NCBI GenBank assembly: GCA_028277845.1
Contig: JANQFL010000074.1
Span: forward strand, 1-64,000
Direction: 5' to 3'
Length of the DNA stretch: 64,000 bases
Source of the DNA: Sneathiellales bacterium
GTDB lineage: Bacteria; Pseudomonadota; Alphaproteobacteria; JANQFL01
The translations under genes were made by a program, and so were the position numbers. Numbering within the stretch: position 1 is the first letter of the stretch; the number at the start of each line of letters is the position of its first letter. Under the pieces are notes generated by a model, which was given only the letters and a program-made list of their open reading frames with translations, made no database searches and had not been told where the DNA came from. This document shows positions 20,506 to 29,949 of this stretch, piece after piece.

Positions 20506-21810
20506 ATGGCGGAACAATACGATGCCATCATTATCGGCGCCGGGATCATCGGCGCCTGTGTCGGGTTCGAGCTGGCCAAGAAAGGTTGGCGCACCCTGAA
20601 CGTGGACAAGCTGCCGGCGGCCGGTTACGGCTCGACCAGCAACTCGTGCGCCATCATCCGCACCCATTATTCCACCGTCGATGGCACGGCCCAGGCCTAT
20701 GAAGGCCTGTTCTACTGGCGTGAATGGGCCGAGTATATCGGCGCCGAGGACGAGCGTGGTCTGGCCGATTACCGGGAAACCGGCTGCATCGTCATGAAGA
20801 CGGAACACAACGGCTATTTGAAAACCATCACCGCCAATCAGGACACCCTGGGTATCGCATGGGAGGATCTGTCGCCCGAAGCGCTCATGCAGCGCATGCC
20901 GATCTACGACATCCACCAGTTCGGCCCGGTGAAGCGCATCGACGATCCGGCCTTCGGCGAGGCATCGGACGACACCCTGGCCGGCGCGGTTTACTTCCCC
21001 AACGCCGGCTATGTCACCGACCCGCAACTGGCCACCCACAACGTGCAGCGCGGCGCCGAGGCCAAGGGCGCGGAGTTCCGATTTAATGCCGAAATTACGG
21101 CGATCCGGCAAAAGGACGGCCGGGTCCAGGGTATCACCCTGGCGGATGGAACCGAGATCGACGCCCCGGTCGTGGTCAACGTCGCCGGGCCCCATTCCTA
21201 CAAGATCAACCAGATGGCCGGCGTCGAGGAGGGCATGAAGATCAAGACCAAGGCCCTGCGCCAGGAAGTCGCCCACGTGCCGTCGCCGGAGGGTTTCAAC
21301 TTCCTCGACAACGGATACGTCACTTCGGACAGCGACATCGGCTGCTACTGCCGGCCGGAAACCGGGAATTACATCCTCATCGGGTCGGAGGATCCGGAAT
21401 GCGACGAGCGTGAGTGGGTCGACCCGGACGACTACAACAAGAACTTCACCGACCAGTGGACCAACCAGGTCCACCGGGTCGCCCAGCGCATCCCGGAAAT
21501 GGGCATTCCCAATCAGATGAAGGGCATCGTCGACCTTTACGACGTGACCGACGATTGGATCCCGATCTACGACAAATCGGACCTGCCGGGCTTCTACATG
21601 GCCATCGGCAGCAGCGGCAACCAGTTCAAGAATGCCCCCGTGGCCGGCGCCATGATGGCGGAGTTGATCATCCAGTGCGAAGGGGGCCGCGACCACGATG
21701 CCGACCCGGTGCAGTATCACATGCCCTACACGGACCGGGACCTGAACCTGGGCTTCTTCTCCCGCCTCAGGGAAATCAACCAGGACAGTTCGTTCTCGGT
21801 CTTGGGTTAA
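20506..21810 (+). CDS. FAD-dependent oxidoreductase, DAO / sarcosine oxidase-like
   Basis: 434 aa. The dinucleotide-binding motif GAGIIGACVGFELAKKGW (residues 11-28) is followed by a Ser/Asn/Cys-rich GSTSNSCAIIRTHYS, the type of segment that holds FAD in sarcosine/dimethylglycine dehydrogenase relatives, and a C-terminal FYMAIGSSGNQFKNAPVAG. It probably oxidises a secondary or tertiary amine or an amino acid in the cytosol. Substrate unknown and no partner subunits nearby. Upstream GGGGAGACGCGGGC includes an acceptable ribosome site. Confidence 0.82.
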   Translation: MAEQYDAIIIGAGIIGACVGFELAKKGWRTLNVDKLPAAGYGSTSNSCAIIRTHYSTVDGTAQAYEGLFYWREWAEYIGAEDERGLADYRETGCIVMKTEHNGYLKTITANQDTLGIAWEDLSPEALMQRMPIYDIHQFGPVKRIDDPAFGEASDDTLAGAVYFPNAGYVTDPQLATHNVQRGAEAKGAEFRFNAEITAIRQKDGRVQGITLADGTEIDAPVVVNVAGPHSYKINQMAGVEEGMKIKTKALRQEVAHVPSPEGFNFLDNGYVTSDSDIGCYCRPETGNYILIGSEDPECDEREWVDPDDYNKNFTDQWTNQVHRVAQRIPEMGIPNQMKGIVDLYDVTDDWIPIYDKSDLPGFYMAIGSSGNQFKNAPVAGAMMAELIIQCEGGRDHDADPVQYHMPYTDRDLNLGFFSRLREINQDSSFSVLG

Positions 21811-21816
21811 CGGATT

Positions 21817-21848
21817 TTCCGCTTTTGCGGAACCGAGCCGGCCGGCTC
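21817..21848. terminator. Paired hairpins between convergent genes
   Basis: TTCCGC-TTTT-GCGGAA at 21817-21832 and the perfect palindrome GAGCCGGCCGGCTC at 21835-21848 lie between the convergent flavoprotein and nudC genes. An A-run (GGAAAAAAG) after the second gives a T-run only on the minus strand, ahead of the hairpin, so neither is a textbook intrinsic terminator. The position suggests a bidirectional stop. Confidence 0.4.
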
Positions 21849-21870
21849 TGGAAAAAAGAGCGAATAATTC

Positions 21871-22812
21871 CTAGTCTTCATCGAGCCAGCGCAACGCCAA
21901 CTGGTGGGCCAGTGACAAGGGTGGTGGCATGCGCAGGCCCTCGGTGCCCATGGCATTGGCGACCATGTCCCGTACCTGGTCACGGTGAAACCACTGGGCA
22001 TCGTCGATTTCCTGCGGATCGATGTTGATGTCTTCCGTCAAGGCGTCGGCCTGGCAGCCGATCATCAGCGACGACGGGAACGGCCAGGGCTGCGACGCCA
22101 TGTAGCGTACGGCGCCGCACCGGATACCGGCTTCTTCCAGCACTTCCCGGCGGACGGCTTCCTCGATGGTCTCGCCTTGATCGACGAACCCGGCCAGCGC
22201 CGAATAGGTTCCCGGCGGAAACACGCCTTGGCGGCCGAACAGGCACATATCACCCTTGATCACCAGCATGATGACCACCGGATCGGTGCGTGGGAAATGC
22301 TGGTGGGCACAGGCTGAATTGCTGCATTGACGGGAGGTGCCGCCCTCGCGCATCTCCGTCGGCGCGCCGCAATTGGCGCAGAATCCGTGACGGGCGTGCC
22401 AATCCAGCAACGAACGGGCCTGGGCCAGGATGCCGGACTCACCAACGGGAAGGGACGGTGCGATGGAGCGCACGTCGATAAACTTACCACGGCCATCCAA
22501 CGGCCCGCCCTTGGCCGGGTTGTCGTTGCCCGGCACGGCCACGGCGAAACGGCTGATGCCGTTGTCGCTGCCCAGCAGCACGGGCGAGGGGCCGTGATCC
22601 AGCCAGTCCGCGACGGCTTCCCTTGGCTGCCAGGCGATATTCGCGCTACCTTCGACATCAATCAGGGCTCTAAGCTGCCAGAACGGCAAAAATAGACTCT
22701 CGTCCGCCGCGATCTGGCCACGGACCCAGTCGCCATCGCTTCGCTTGGACGTGACCCGGTCGAGCGGATTGGCGGTAAAGACGATGGGATCGCGCGAAGA
22801 GTCGGCGGGCAT
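21871..22812 (-). CDS. nudC: NADH pyrophosphatase / RNA deNADding Nudix hydrolase
   Basis: 313 aa from ATG at 22812. The C4 zinc site is Cys145, Cys148, Cys163 and Cys168, before a Nudix box beginning GFVDQGETIEEAVRREV (208-224) and its LEEAG end. The NADH-pyrophosphatase signature SQPWPFP follows shortly after. It hydrolyses NADH to NMNH and AMP and can remove NAD caps from RNA. It is longer than E. coli NudC (257 aa) because of a fuller N-terminal domain. Divergent from the SRP RNA gene. Confidence 0.93.
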   Translation of the reverse strand: MPADSSRDPIVFTANPLDRVTSKRSDGDWVRGQIAADESLFLPFWQLRALIDVEGSANIAWQPREAVADWLDHGPSPVLLGSDNGISRFAVAVPGNDNPAKGGPLDGRGKFIDVRSIAPSLPVGESGILAQARSLLDWHARHGFCANCGAPTEMREGGTSRQCSNSACAHQHFPRTDPVVIMLVIKGDMCLFGRQGVFPPGTYSALAGFVDQGETIEEAVRREVLEEAGIRCGAVRYMASQPWPFPSSLMIGCQADALTEDINIDPQEIDDAQWFHRDQVRDMVANAMGTEGLRMPPPLSLAHQLALRWLDED

Positions 22813-22935
22813 AATATCTCCAGAAATCGACCGGTATCGGAGGGCGAACCTGACACAGCCGCCTCCCGACCGCAACATGTGGTCCTTGCGGCGGCGATCA
22901 AGCCTATGTGACGCCATTTTCCTGTTTGGCAAGGC

Positions 22936-22966
22936 TTGCATCCCGGCGCGAAAAGCCTGATATACT
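22936..22966 (+). promoter_or_regulatory. Promoter of SRP RNA gene
   Basis: TTGCAT at 22936-22941 and TATACT at 22961-22966 with 19 nt between them (or GATATA at 22959 with 17 nt). The -10 element lies 6 nt before the predicted RNA 5' end at 22973. A plausible sigma-70 promoter, judged mainly by position. Confidence 0.5.
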
Positions 22967-22972
22967 GGCCTC

Positions 22973-23069
22973 GGGAGACTGGCGGACGGACGGGCCGCTC
23001 GCCAACCCGGTCAGGTCCGGAAGGAAGCAGCCGTAACGAGTCCGTCCCGGGTCGTTCGTTCAGCCTCCC
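22973..23069 (+). ncRNA. ffs: Signal recognition particle RNA, small bacterial type (4.5S)
   Basis: The apical domain is recognisable: GGTCAGGTCCGGAAGGAAGC with the GGAA tetraloop, followed by AGCAGCCGTAAC, the conserved Ffh-binding internal loops. The ends pair (GGGAGACT near 22973 with AGCCTCCC ending at 23069), giving a hairpin of about 97 nt. It works with Ffh and FtsY in cotranslational membrane targeting. The position directly before dnaX is common in alphaproteobacteria. Confidence 0.93.
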
Positions 23070-23131
23070 ACCTCATATTCTCTTCGATTTCCCGCGTGCC
23101 GCGGCCCGCACCGCCGTGCAATACTACCCGG

Positions 23132-24985
23132 ATGACCGACGGACCCGAGACTGCCGCGCCCACGACCGACGCGACCTCCGCCACAAATGGCGGTGACGAC
23201 GCGTATCGTGTTCTGGCCCGTAAATACCGGCCGACCACATTTGCCGACCTGATCGGCCAGGACGCCATGGTGCGCACGCTCTCCAACGCGTTCGCCACCG
23301 GCCGCCTGGCCCATGCCTTCGTCCTGACGGGCGTGCGCGGTGTCGGCAAGACCTCCACTGCCCGTATCATCGCCCGGGCCCTCAACTGCATCGGTCCGGA
23401 CGGCCAGGGCGGCCCGACCACGGAACCGTGCGGCCAGTGCGAACATTGCCGGGCCATCGCCCAGGACCGTCACGTCGACGTGCTGGAAATGGACGCCGCC
23501 AGCCGGACCGGTGTCGACGATATCCGCGAACTGATCGACGGCGTGCGCTACCGGCCCGTTTCGGCGCGCAACAAGGTCTACATCATCGACGAAGTGCACA
23601 TGCTGTCGCGCAACGCCTTCAACGCGCTGTTGAAGACGTTGGAGGAGCCGCCCGAACATATGCGCTTCATCTTCGCCACGACGGAAATCCGCAAGGTGCC
23701 GATCACCGTCCTGTCGCGCTGCCAGCGTTTCGACCTGCGGCGCATCGAGTCGGATACTCTGGTCAGCCATTTCAAGGCCATTGCCGGCAAGGAAAACGCC
23801 AGCATCGAGGATGAAGCCCTGGCGCTTATCGTACGGGCGGCGGAAGGCTCGGTCCGCGACGGGTTGTCCCTGCTGGACCAGGCCATCGCCCACGGCGCCG
23901 GCACCGTCGGTGCCGCCCAGGTGCGCGATATGCTGGGACTGGCCGACCGCGTTCGTGTGTTCGACCTGTTCGAACAGGTTATGAAAGGCGACATCGCCGC
24001 GGCCCTGGCCGAATTGAAGGACCAGTACGATTCCGGCGCCGACCCGGTGGTCGTCTTGCAGGACTTATTGGAACTGACCCATTGGCTGTCCCGCGCCAAG
24101 ATCATTCCGTCGGCGTTGGACGATGTGACCGTGGCCGAAGAGGAACGCCGGCGCGGCAAGGCGTTGTCCGAAAAACTGGCCATGCCGGCCCTGGCCCGGT
24201 CGTGGCAGATGCTGTTGAAGGGGCTGAGCGAAGTCCGAGCCGCACCCATGCCGTTGTCGGCGGCCGAGATGGCGCTGATCCGGCTGGCCTATGTCAGCGA
24301 CCTGCCGTCTCCGGCCGACGTGGTCAAACGCCTTCAAAACGCGCCGGACACCAGCACAGCCACCGCAGAAACCGCACCGGCTACAACGGCACCGGCGGCG
24401 TCATCCGCTTCCGCCGCCGTATCCGGACAACCGCCGATGCCGCCACCGTCCGACGACCCCGGGACGGGAGGGGCGCCGGTTCGGGCGGCCATGGGCGCAG
24501 GCGCCGATGTCATGGCGGCGCAGCCCTATCCCGAACCGCCGCCGATCGAGGCCGATCCCCGGTACGAACCGGTCCCGGCGCCCACCGAAAACGAAACGGG
24601 CGGGCCGTTGTCGGATTTCCGCCAGGTGGTGGAATTCGTGCACGAGCAGCGGGAGCCGATCCTGGCCGCGAATTTACGCAACGAAACCCATCTGGTGGCC
24701 TTTGCGCCGGGCCGGATCGAGTTGCGCTTGACCGACCACGCCGATCCGGCATTGCCGCAAAGCCTGTCGCGCCTGTTGAGCGAGCGAACCGGCGACCGCT
24801 GGGTCGTGACGGTGTCCGGCGAGCCCGGTGAACCGACTCTGCGGGAACAGGAAGAGGCTGAAAAGGCTTCGCGGTTAGCCCAGGTCGAGGCCCATCCGAT
24901 GATGCGCGCGGTGCGGGAAACGTTTCCGGGGGCGGAGATCGTCACCGTCCGGGACCTGGGCAAAGCAGGCGATCACGATAGATGA
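23132..24985 (+). CDS. dnaX: DNA polymerase III subunit gamma/tau
   Basis: 617 aa from ATG at 23132; a GTG at 23096 would add 12 residues that overlap little conserved sequence. AAA+ clamp-loader module: ARKYRPTTFADLIGQ, Walker A GVRGVGKTS (67-75), a four-Cys zinc site (Cys86, Cys100, Cys103, Cys106), IIDEVHML Walker B and the SRCQRF sensor/arginine-finger region. After ~375 comes a Pro/Ala/Thr-rich linker (~400-490) and a C-terminal tau domain. No A-rich slippery heptamer was noticed, so a frameshifted gamma form is not evident. First gene of a dnaX-ybaB-recR run. Confidence 0.95.
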   Translation: MTDGPETAAPTTDATSATNGGDDAYRVLARKYRPTTFADLIGQDAMVRTLSNAFATGRLAHAFVLTGVRGVGKTSTARIIARALNCIGPDGQGGPTTEPCGQCEHCRAIAQDRHVDVLEMDAASRTGVDDIRELIDGVRYRPVSARNKVYIIDEVHMLSRNAFNALLKTLEEPPEHMRFIFATTEIRKVPITVLSRCQRFDLRRIESDTLVSHFKAIAGKENASIEDEALALIVRAAEGSVRDGLSLLDQAIAHGAGTVGAAQVRDMLGLADRVRVFDLFEQVMKGDIAAALAELKDQYDSGADPVVVLQDLLELTHWLSRAKIIPSALDDVTVAEEERRRGKALSEKLAMPALARSWQMLLKGLSEVRAAPMPLSAAEMALIRLAYVSDLPSPADVVKRLQNAPDTSTATAETAPATTAPAASSASAAVSGQPPMPPPSDDPGTGGAPVRAAMGAGADVMAAQPYPEPPPIEADPRYEPVPAPTENETGGPLSDFRQVVEFVHEQREPILAANLRNETHLVAFAPGRIELRLTDHADPALPQSLSRLLSERTGDRWVVTVSGEPGEPTLREQEEAEKASRLAQVEAHPMMRAVRETFPGAEIVTVRDLGKAGDHDR

Positions 24986-25033
24986 ACGTACGCCGGCTGA
25001 TCCGGCGGAACACCAAACGGAGTACGCAGCGCC

Positions 25034-25357
25034 ATGAAGAACCTTGGCCAGATGATGAAGACCGCACAGGCCATGCAGGAGAAGATGGCCGGCATGCAGG
25101 CGGAACTGGAAAACGTCGAAATCACTGGGGTGTCGGGCGCCGGCATGGTGCAGGTGACGCTGACCGGCAAGGGCATCATGAAAGGTGTCAAGATCGATCC
25201 TTCCCTGGTGGACCCCAACGACGCTGAGGTTCTGGAGGATTTGATCGTTGCCGCGCACAACGACGCCAAAGCCAAGGTCGAGGCGCATGTGCAGGAAAAG
25301 ATGTCGGAACTGACGGGCGGCCTGCAATTGCCGCCCGGCATGAGCCTGCCGTTTTGA
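25034..25357 (+). CDS. Nucleoid-associated protein YbaB/EbfC
   Basis: 107 aa, the usual family size. N-terminal helix with [18 protein letters not shown], then a beta region with [16 protein letters not shown] and [29 protein letters not shown], the family signature. It forms homodimers that bind DNA with little sequence preference. It lies between dnaX and recR, the near-universal arrangement. Confidence 0.95.
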   Translation: MKNLGQMMKTAQAMQEKMAGMQAELENVEITGVSGAGMVQVTLTGKGIMKGVKIDPSLVDPNDAEVLEDLIVAAHNDAKAKVEAHVQEKMSELTGGLQLPPGMSLPF

Positions 25358-25396
25358 GCCCGACACGACCGACTGCGTCGCGACGGGCCGCACCCC

Positions 25397-25990
25397 ATGG
25401 CTGAATCCGAAATCGACCGGCTGGTGCAGTTGCTGGCCAAGCTGCCGGGCCTCGGGCCCCGGTCGGCGCGGCGGGCGGCCCTGCATCTGATCAAGAAACG
25501 GGAAACGTTGCTGGGGCCGCTGGCCGACGCCTTGAACCGGGCGGCCGAAACCGTGCACCCGTGTTCCCAATGCGGCAATCTGGACGACCACGACCCGTGC
25601 GGCGTGTGCACCGACGTGCGGCGCGACGGCTCGACCATCTGTGTCGTCGAGGAAGTGGCCGACTTGTGGGCGCTGGAACGGGGCGCGGTGTATACCGGCC
25701 GGTATCATGTGCTCGGCGGCACCCTCTCCGCCATCGACGGCGTCGGTCCCGAAGACCTGAATATCGACAGCCTGGTCCGGCGGGCCTCCGCCGACGACGT
25801 GACCGAAATCATTCTGGCGACCAACGCCACGGTGGACGGCCAGACCACGGCCCACTACATCACCGACCGGTTGTCGGGCGCCAACGTCAAAATCTCCCGC
25901 CTGGCCCGCGGCGTGCCGGTCGGCGGCGAACTGGACTATCTCGACGACGGCACCCTGGCCGCCGCCCTCAAGGCGCGGCGGGAGATGTAA
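25397..25990 (+). CDS. recR: Recombination mediator protein RecR
   Basis: 197 aa. A helix-hairpin-helix start ([19 protein letters not shown]), a C4 zinc finger (CSQCGN then DPCGVC, ending CTDVRRDGS), a Toprim core with [13 protein letters not shown] and a C-terminal GLARG-like [19 protein letters not shown]. With RecF/RecO it loads RecA on gapped DNA. Third gene of the dnaX-ybaB-recR run, 39 nt after ybaB. Confidence 0.96.
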   Translation: MAESEIDRLVQLLAKLPGLGPRSARRAALHLIKKRETLLGPLADALNRAAETVHPCSQCGNLDDHDPCGVCTDVRRDGSTICVVEEVADLWALERGAVYTGRYHVLGGTLSAIDGVGPEDLNIDSLVRRASADDVTEIILATNATVDGQTTAHYITDRLSGANVKISRLARGVPVGGELDYLDDGTLAAALKARREM

Positions 25991-25995
25991 CCGAC

Positions 25996-27528
25996 CTACG
26001 CAGCCGGTTCTTCCTGATCGTCCGCGGGCTTGGCCGGAAGGCGTTTCTGGTCCGGCAGTTCGACCACCTCGCCATCGATGATCTCAGCCGATTCCAGCGC
26101 CACCACTTCGTAGGACTGCAACTTGCCGTGCAGGGGCTTCTTGCCGCCGGGACTGACGCCAAGGCCCACGAGCCGGCGTGCGCGGGGCAGCAAGCGGCTG
26201 TTCACGGATGTGCTCAACTTCTGGAAATGCCTGGCTGCCGAATGGATGCCCTTGCCGACCGATTCGGCGTGGCCCAGCAAGGTGTTGACGCTTTCCAGCA
26301 GGGCGCCGGTGTCTTCGACGATCCTGTCGCGGTTTTCGTCCTGCTTGGCCAACCCGATTTCCATGCTGGCGAAGCCCATCAGACCGGTCAAACCGGTCGG
26401 GCCCGTGACGATGATGTCGGCCTTGACCGCCTTGGCGGCGAAACCCGGATCGGCGATGTTGACCTTCTCCAGCGCGCCGTCGTTGGGCAGGTACATGATG
26501 TTGATGACCCGGCGCAGGGCGCCGCTGTGGCCCGCCCGCTTGTGGGCGTCGACGATGGCCTTGTGATACTCCCGCGCCGCCAGACCGCGCAGGTGCAGGT
26601 TCATGGTCCTGGCCAACGCCTCATAGGCCGCGTCCTGTTCCTCGGTTTCCTCCGCCTCGGCCAGTTCCATAATGAACTTGGACGCCTTGCTGTCGATGAC
26701 CATGACCGAATCGTGGGGCAGAAACACCACCGCGTCGGGCCTGAGCGACCGTTGCCCGTTTTCTCCGGCCACCGTGTGCTGCATGCGGAAATCCCGTTCG
26801 GGTTCCAGACCCAGTTGCTTGAGCAGGTTTTCCAGGCCGATCTCGGCGAACTTGCCGGCGCCGCCCGGGGTCGATAGGGCCTGGTAGACCACGTCCACCT
26901 TGTCCCGGGCCTCGCCGACATTGTCGTGCAGGGATGCCACCGACTTGACGATGTTTTCAAACTGCTGGGTCAGGCCTTCGGTGGTTTTGCGGATCTGCTC
27001 TTCGCCGCGTTTCTTGGCTTCCTCGTTTTCCCGCTTATGATCCTCGATCAGCTTGCCCGACAGTTCCTTGGCGCTGGACAGCGCCGCCGCCTTGGCCGCT
27101 TCGATGCTTTCCGCCTTGGCCTTCTCCCAATCGGCCATGCGTTTTTCCATATCCGTCAATTCCTGGCGGGCCAGGGCGGCATCCTTCTCGGCGGCTTGTT
27201 GCGCCGTCCGGGCCGCGTCGCGGTCCGTCATGGCGGCGTCACGGTCGGCCTTCATCTGCTCGACGGCGGTTTCCGCGTTGGCCAGCCTGGTTTCCGCCTC
27301 GGTTTGCTTGCGCAGGGCATCGGTAGCGACCTTGCCCGCTTCCTCGGCCTTGTTCCGCGCGTCGTCCAGATCCGCCCGCAAGGCGTCCTGTCCCGTGAGT
27401 GCGCCTTTCAACTGGGCGTTTTCCGCCCCCGACCGGCTTTTCTCGGATTGCAGCTTGAAGACCAGGCCGACACAGGCGACCAGCAGGACCGCGGCAGCGA
27501 TATAGGGGGCGAGCAGCCCTATTTCCAT
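25996..27528 (-). CDS. rmuC: DNA recombination protein RmuC homologue
   Basis: 510 aa. One N-terminal TM segment (residues ~7-26), a long Ala/Glu/Lys coiled coil (~27-190), then the conserved RmuC nuclease-like core with DAVVFLPHDSVMVIDSKASKF, LARTMNLHLRGLAAREY and VINIMYLPNDGALEKV. RmuC limits DNA inversions and rearrangements in E. coli; the core belongs to the PD-(D/E)xK fold group, consistent with VIDSKAS. Convergent with recR (5-nt gap) and divergent from def. Confidence 0.9.
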   Translation of the reverse strand: MEIGLLAPYIAAAVLLVACVGLVFKLQSEKSRSGAENAQLKGALTGQDALRADLDDARNKAEEAGKVATDALRKQTEAETRLANAETAVEQMKADRDAAMTDRDAARTAQQAAEKDAALARQELTDMEKRMADWEKAKAESIEAAKAAALSSAKELSGKLIEDHKRENEEAKKRGEEQIRKTTEGLTQQFENIVKSVASLHDNVGEARDKVDVVYQALSTPGGAGKFAEIGLENLLKQLGLEPERDFRMQHTVAGENGQRSLRPDAVVFLPHDSVMVIDSKASKFIMELAEAEETEEQDAAYEALARTMNLHLRGLAAREYHKAIVDAHKRAGHSGALRRVINIMYLPNDGALEKVNIADPGFAAKAVKADIIVTGPTGLTGLMGFASMEIGLAKQDENRDRIVEDTGALLESVNTLLGHAESVGKGIHSAARHFQKLSTSVNSRLLPRARRLVGLGVSPGGKKPLHGKLQSYEVVALESAEIIDGEVVELPDQKRLPAKPADDQEEPAA

Positions 27529-27531
27529 GGT

Positions 27532-27559
27532 TTGATCCCAGGCGTTTCGTGATTATATT
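27532..27559 (+). promoter_or_regulatory. Putative promoter for def-fmt-truA
   Basis: TTGATC at 27532-27537 and TATATT at 27554-27559 with a 16-nt spacer, located between divergent rmuC and def. The def start is about 165 nt further on, implying a long leader or an additional promoter. Prediction from consensus only. Confidence 0.4.
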
Positions 27560-27728
27560 CTAGCGTGTCGGCACGTTACCACGACACGGTCGGACCGCGC
27601 ACCCATTGGGCGACGACCCCGGTATTTTCCTTCATATTCCGGATTATGCCAGCGCAGCCCTCCGGGCCGGGTTCCGGTCGTTCAAACGCCGACGAAAGAC
27701 GCGTAACAACACGGCAGTGAATACGACC

Positions 27729-28253
27729 ATGGCCCTGATGCCGATCATTACCGCACCCGATCCGCGGCTGAAGGCCGTCTCTAAACCGGTGGAGACGGTG
27801 GACGACGAAATCCGTTCGTTGATGGACGATATGCTGGAAACCATGTACGCCGCACCGGGCATCGGCCTGGCCGCCGTTCAGGTCGGCGTCGCCAAGCGCA
27901 TCATCGTCATGGACCTGGCCAAGGAGGACGAACCGCGTTCGCCGCTCTTTCTCGTCAATCCGGAAATCACCTGGGTGTCGGATCACGACGCCAGTTACGA
28001 GGAAGGCTGCCTCAGCCTGCCCGAACACTACGCCGAGGTGGTGCGGCCGGCGGCGGTCAAGGTGTCGTATCAGGACTATGACGGCGAACAGCAGGAACTG
28101 GAGGCCGAAGGCCTGTGGGCCACGTGCGTGCAACACGAAATCGACCATCTCGACGGCATATTGTTCGTCGATCACCTGACGGCCCTGAAGCGCAACATCA
28201 TCCTGCGCAAACTGCTGAAGGCCAAAAAGCAGAAGCAGAAAGAGGTCGCGTGA
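27729..28253 (+). CDS. def: Peptide deformylase
   Basis: 174 aa from ATG at 27729. All three motifs are present: GIGLAAVQ (44-51), EGCLSLP (92-98, metal Cys94) and QHEIDHLDG (135-143, metal His136 and His140, catalytic Glu137). It removes the N-formyl group from nascent proteins. 12 nt before fmt, forming the classic def-fmt pair. Confidence 0.97.
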   Translation: MALMPIITAPDPRLKAVSKPVETVDDEIRSLMDDMLETMYAAPGIGLAAVQVGVAKRIIVMDLAKEDEPRSPLFLVNPEITWVSDHDASYEEGCLSLPEHYAEVVRPAAVKVSYQDYDGEQQELEAEGLWATCVQHEIDHLDGILFVDHLTALKRNIILRKLLKAKKQKQKEVA

Positions 28254-28265
28254 CGACGCGGCGCA

Positions 28266-29189
28266 ATGGCCACCCTTGACCTGATACTCATGGGCACGCC
28301 CGACTTCTCGGTGCCCTGTCTCTCCGCCCTGATCGATCATGGCCACCGCGTCGTGGCGGTCTACACGCAACCGCCGCGGCCGGCGGGGCGGGGCAAGAAG
28401 CTGCGCGCCTCGCCCGTGCACCAATTCGCCGAGGAACAGGGCATTGACGTGCGCACGCCCGTGTCCCTGCGCGACGCCGACGAACAGGCGGCGTTTGCCT
28501 CGTTGCAGGCGGATGCCGCTGTGGTGGTCGCCTACGGTTTGATCCTGCCCCAGGCGGTGCTCGACGCGCCGCGGCTGGGCTGTTTCAACGTTCATGCGTC
28601 GTTGCTGCCGCGCTGGCGCGGCGCCGCGCCGATCCAGCGGGCGATCATGGCCGGCGACAGGGAAAGCGGTGTGTCGATCATGCAGATGGAGGCCGGCCTC
28701 GACACCGGACCGGTGATCCTGTCCGGCGCCTTGCCGCTGACCGCCGACACCACCGCCGGAACGCTGCACGACAAGCTGGCCCAGATGGGGGCGTTCCTCA
28801 TGGTGCGCGCGCTTGACGGCATCGTTTCCGGCGAGTTGTCCGCCGAACCCCAGCCGGAGGACGGCGTCACATACGCCGAAAAACTGACCGCCGCCGATGA
28901 AGACCTGGACTGGACGAAACCGGCCGAGGTTTTGGACCGTCAGATCCGCGCCATGTCGCCGTGGCCGGGATGCCGGTTTACCCATGGTCAGGAACGCATC
29001 AAGGTTACGGAAGCGGAGTTGATCGCGGCATCCGGAACGCCGGGTACGGCGCTCGACGACCGTTTGACCATTGCCTGTGGCGACGGTGCCTTGCGGCTCA
29101 AGCGCTTGCAGCGGCCCGGCAAGAAGGAAATGGCTGCAGATGATTTCCTGCGTGGGTACACCCTCCCGCCGGGAACGGTATTGGGTTGA
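28266..29189 (+). CDS. fmt: Methionyl-tRNA formyltransferase
   Basis: 307 aa. Formyltransferase core with [15 protein letters not shown] at the N-terminus, [21 protein letters not shown] carrying the catalytic Asn/His and the SLLPRWRG loop, and LDTGPVIL. The C-terminal OB-like domain has [15 protein letters not shown] and MSPWPGCRF. It formylates initiator Met-tRNA. Sits between def and truA with 12- and 6-nt gaps. Confidence 0.97.
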   Translation: MATLDLILMGTPDFSVPCLSALIDHGHRVVAVYTQPPRPAGRGKKLRASPVHQFAEEQGIDVRTPVSLRDADEQAAFASLQADAAVVVAYGLILPQAVLDAPRLGCFNVHASLLPRWRGAAPIQRAIMAGDRESGVSIMQMEAGLDTGPVILSGALPLTADTTAGTLHDKLAQMGAFLMVRALDGIVSGELSAEPQPEDGVTYAEKLTAADEDLDWTKPAEVLDRQIRAMSPWPGCRFTHGQERIKVTEAELIAASGTPGTALDDRLTIACGDGALRLKRLQRPGKKEMAADDFLRGYTLPPGTVLG

Positions 29190-29195
29190 TCCGCC

Positions 29196-29933
29196 GTGGC
29201 CAAATTCAGATTCACCGTGGAATACGACGGCGGCGCCTTTGTCGGCTGGCAGCGGCAGGACAACGGGCCGTCCGTGCAGGCGGCCCTGGAGGAGGCGGTG
29301 AAGGGCTTCTGCGGCGAGGACGCCGTGGTCTACGGCGCCGGCCGGACGGACGCCGGCGTGCATGCCCTGGGCCAGGTCGCCCATGTCACGTTGGCCAAGG
29401 ATTGGCCGTCGGACACCGTGATGCACGCCCTGAACCATCATCTGAACCACGTTGCCGTCGCCGTGCTGGACTGCCGGCCCGTGGACGAGGATTTCCATGC
29501 CCGGTTCTCGGCGACAGGCCGCAAGTACCTTTATCGCATCATCAACCGCCGGGCCCCGTTGACGGTCGACCGGGGGTTGGCGTGGCGCGTGCCCCAGCCG
29601 CTGGACGAACAGGCCATGCAGCGCGCCGCCCGGCACTTGCTGGGCAAGCACGACTTCACCACGTTCCGGGCCAGCCAGTGCCAGGCCAAGTCACCGGTCA
29701 AGACCCTCGACCGGTTGGATGTGGAACGCGCCGGCGAAGAAATCCGTATATATGCCGAGGCCCGGTCGTTCCTCCACAATCAGGTCCGCGCCATGGTCGG
29801 TTCGCTGAAATATGTCGGCCAGGGCAAGTGGCGCGCGGACGACCTGAAGGCGGCCTTGGAGGCGTGCGACAGAACCCGTTGCGGCGCCACGGCGCCCGCC
29901 GACGGGTTGTACCTTACGGCTGTGGACTACTAG
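29196..29933 (+). CDS. truA: tRNA pseudouridine(38-40) synthase
   Basis: 245 aa from a GTG start. Begins [18 protein letters not shown]; the catalytic Asp is in [15 protein letters not shown], and [21 protein letters not shown] is the conserved C-terminal block. It converts U38-40 of tRNA anticodon arms to pseudouridine. Last gene of the def-fmt-truA unit, convergent with the Yip1-like gene. Confidence 0.97.
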   Translation: MAKFRFTVEYDGGAFVGWQRQDNGPSVQAALEEAVKGFCGEDAVVYGAGRTDAGVHALGQVAHVTLAKDWPSDTVMHALNHHLNHVAVAVLDCRPVDEDFHARFSATGRKYLYRIINRRAPLTVDRGLAWRVPQPLDEQAMQRAARHLLGKHDFTTFRASQCQAKSPVKTLDRLDVERAGEEIRIYAEARSFLHNQVRAMVGSLKYVGQGKWRADDLKAALEACDRTRCGATAPADGLYLTAVDY

Positions 29934-29949
29934 GCAATAGGGTCAGGGG

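Noticed and set aside
23132-24985. Programmed frameshift in dnaX to make a short gamma subunit
   Set aside because: No A-AAA-AAG-type slippery heptamer with a downstream hairpin was found in the region after the AAA+ module.
27576-29651. 691-codon open frame on the minus strand opposite def, fmt and truA
   Set aside because: All three plus-strand genes have complete, unmistakable motifs. The minus frame is His/Arg/Gln-rich without conserved features.
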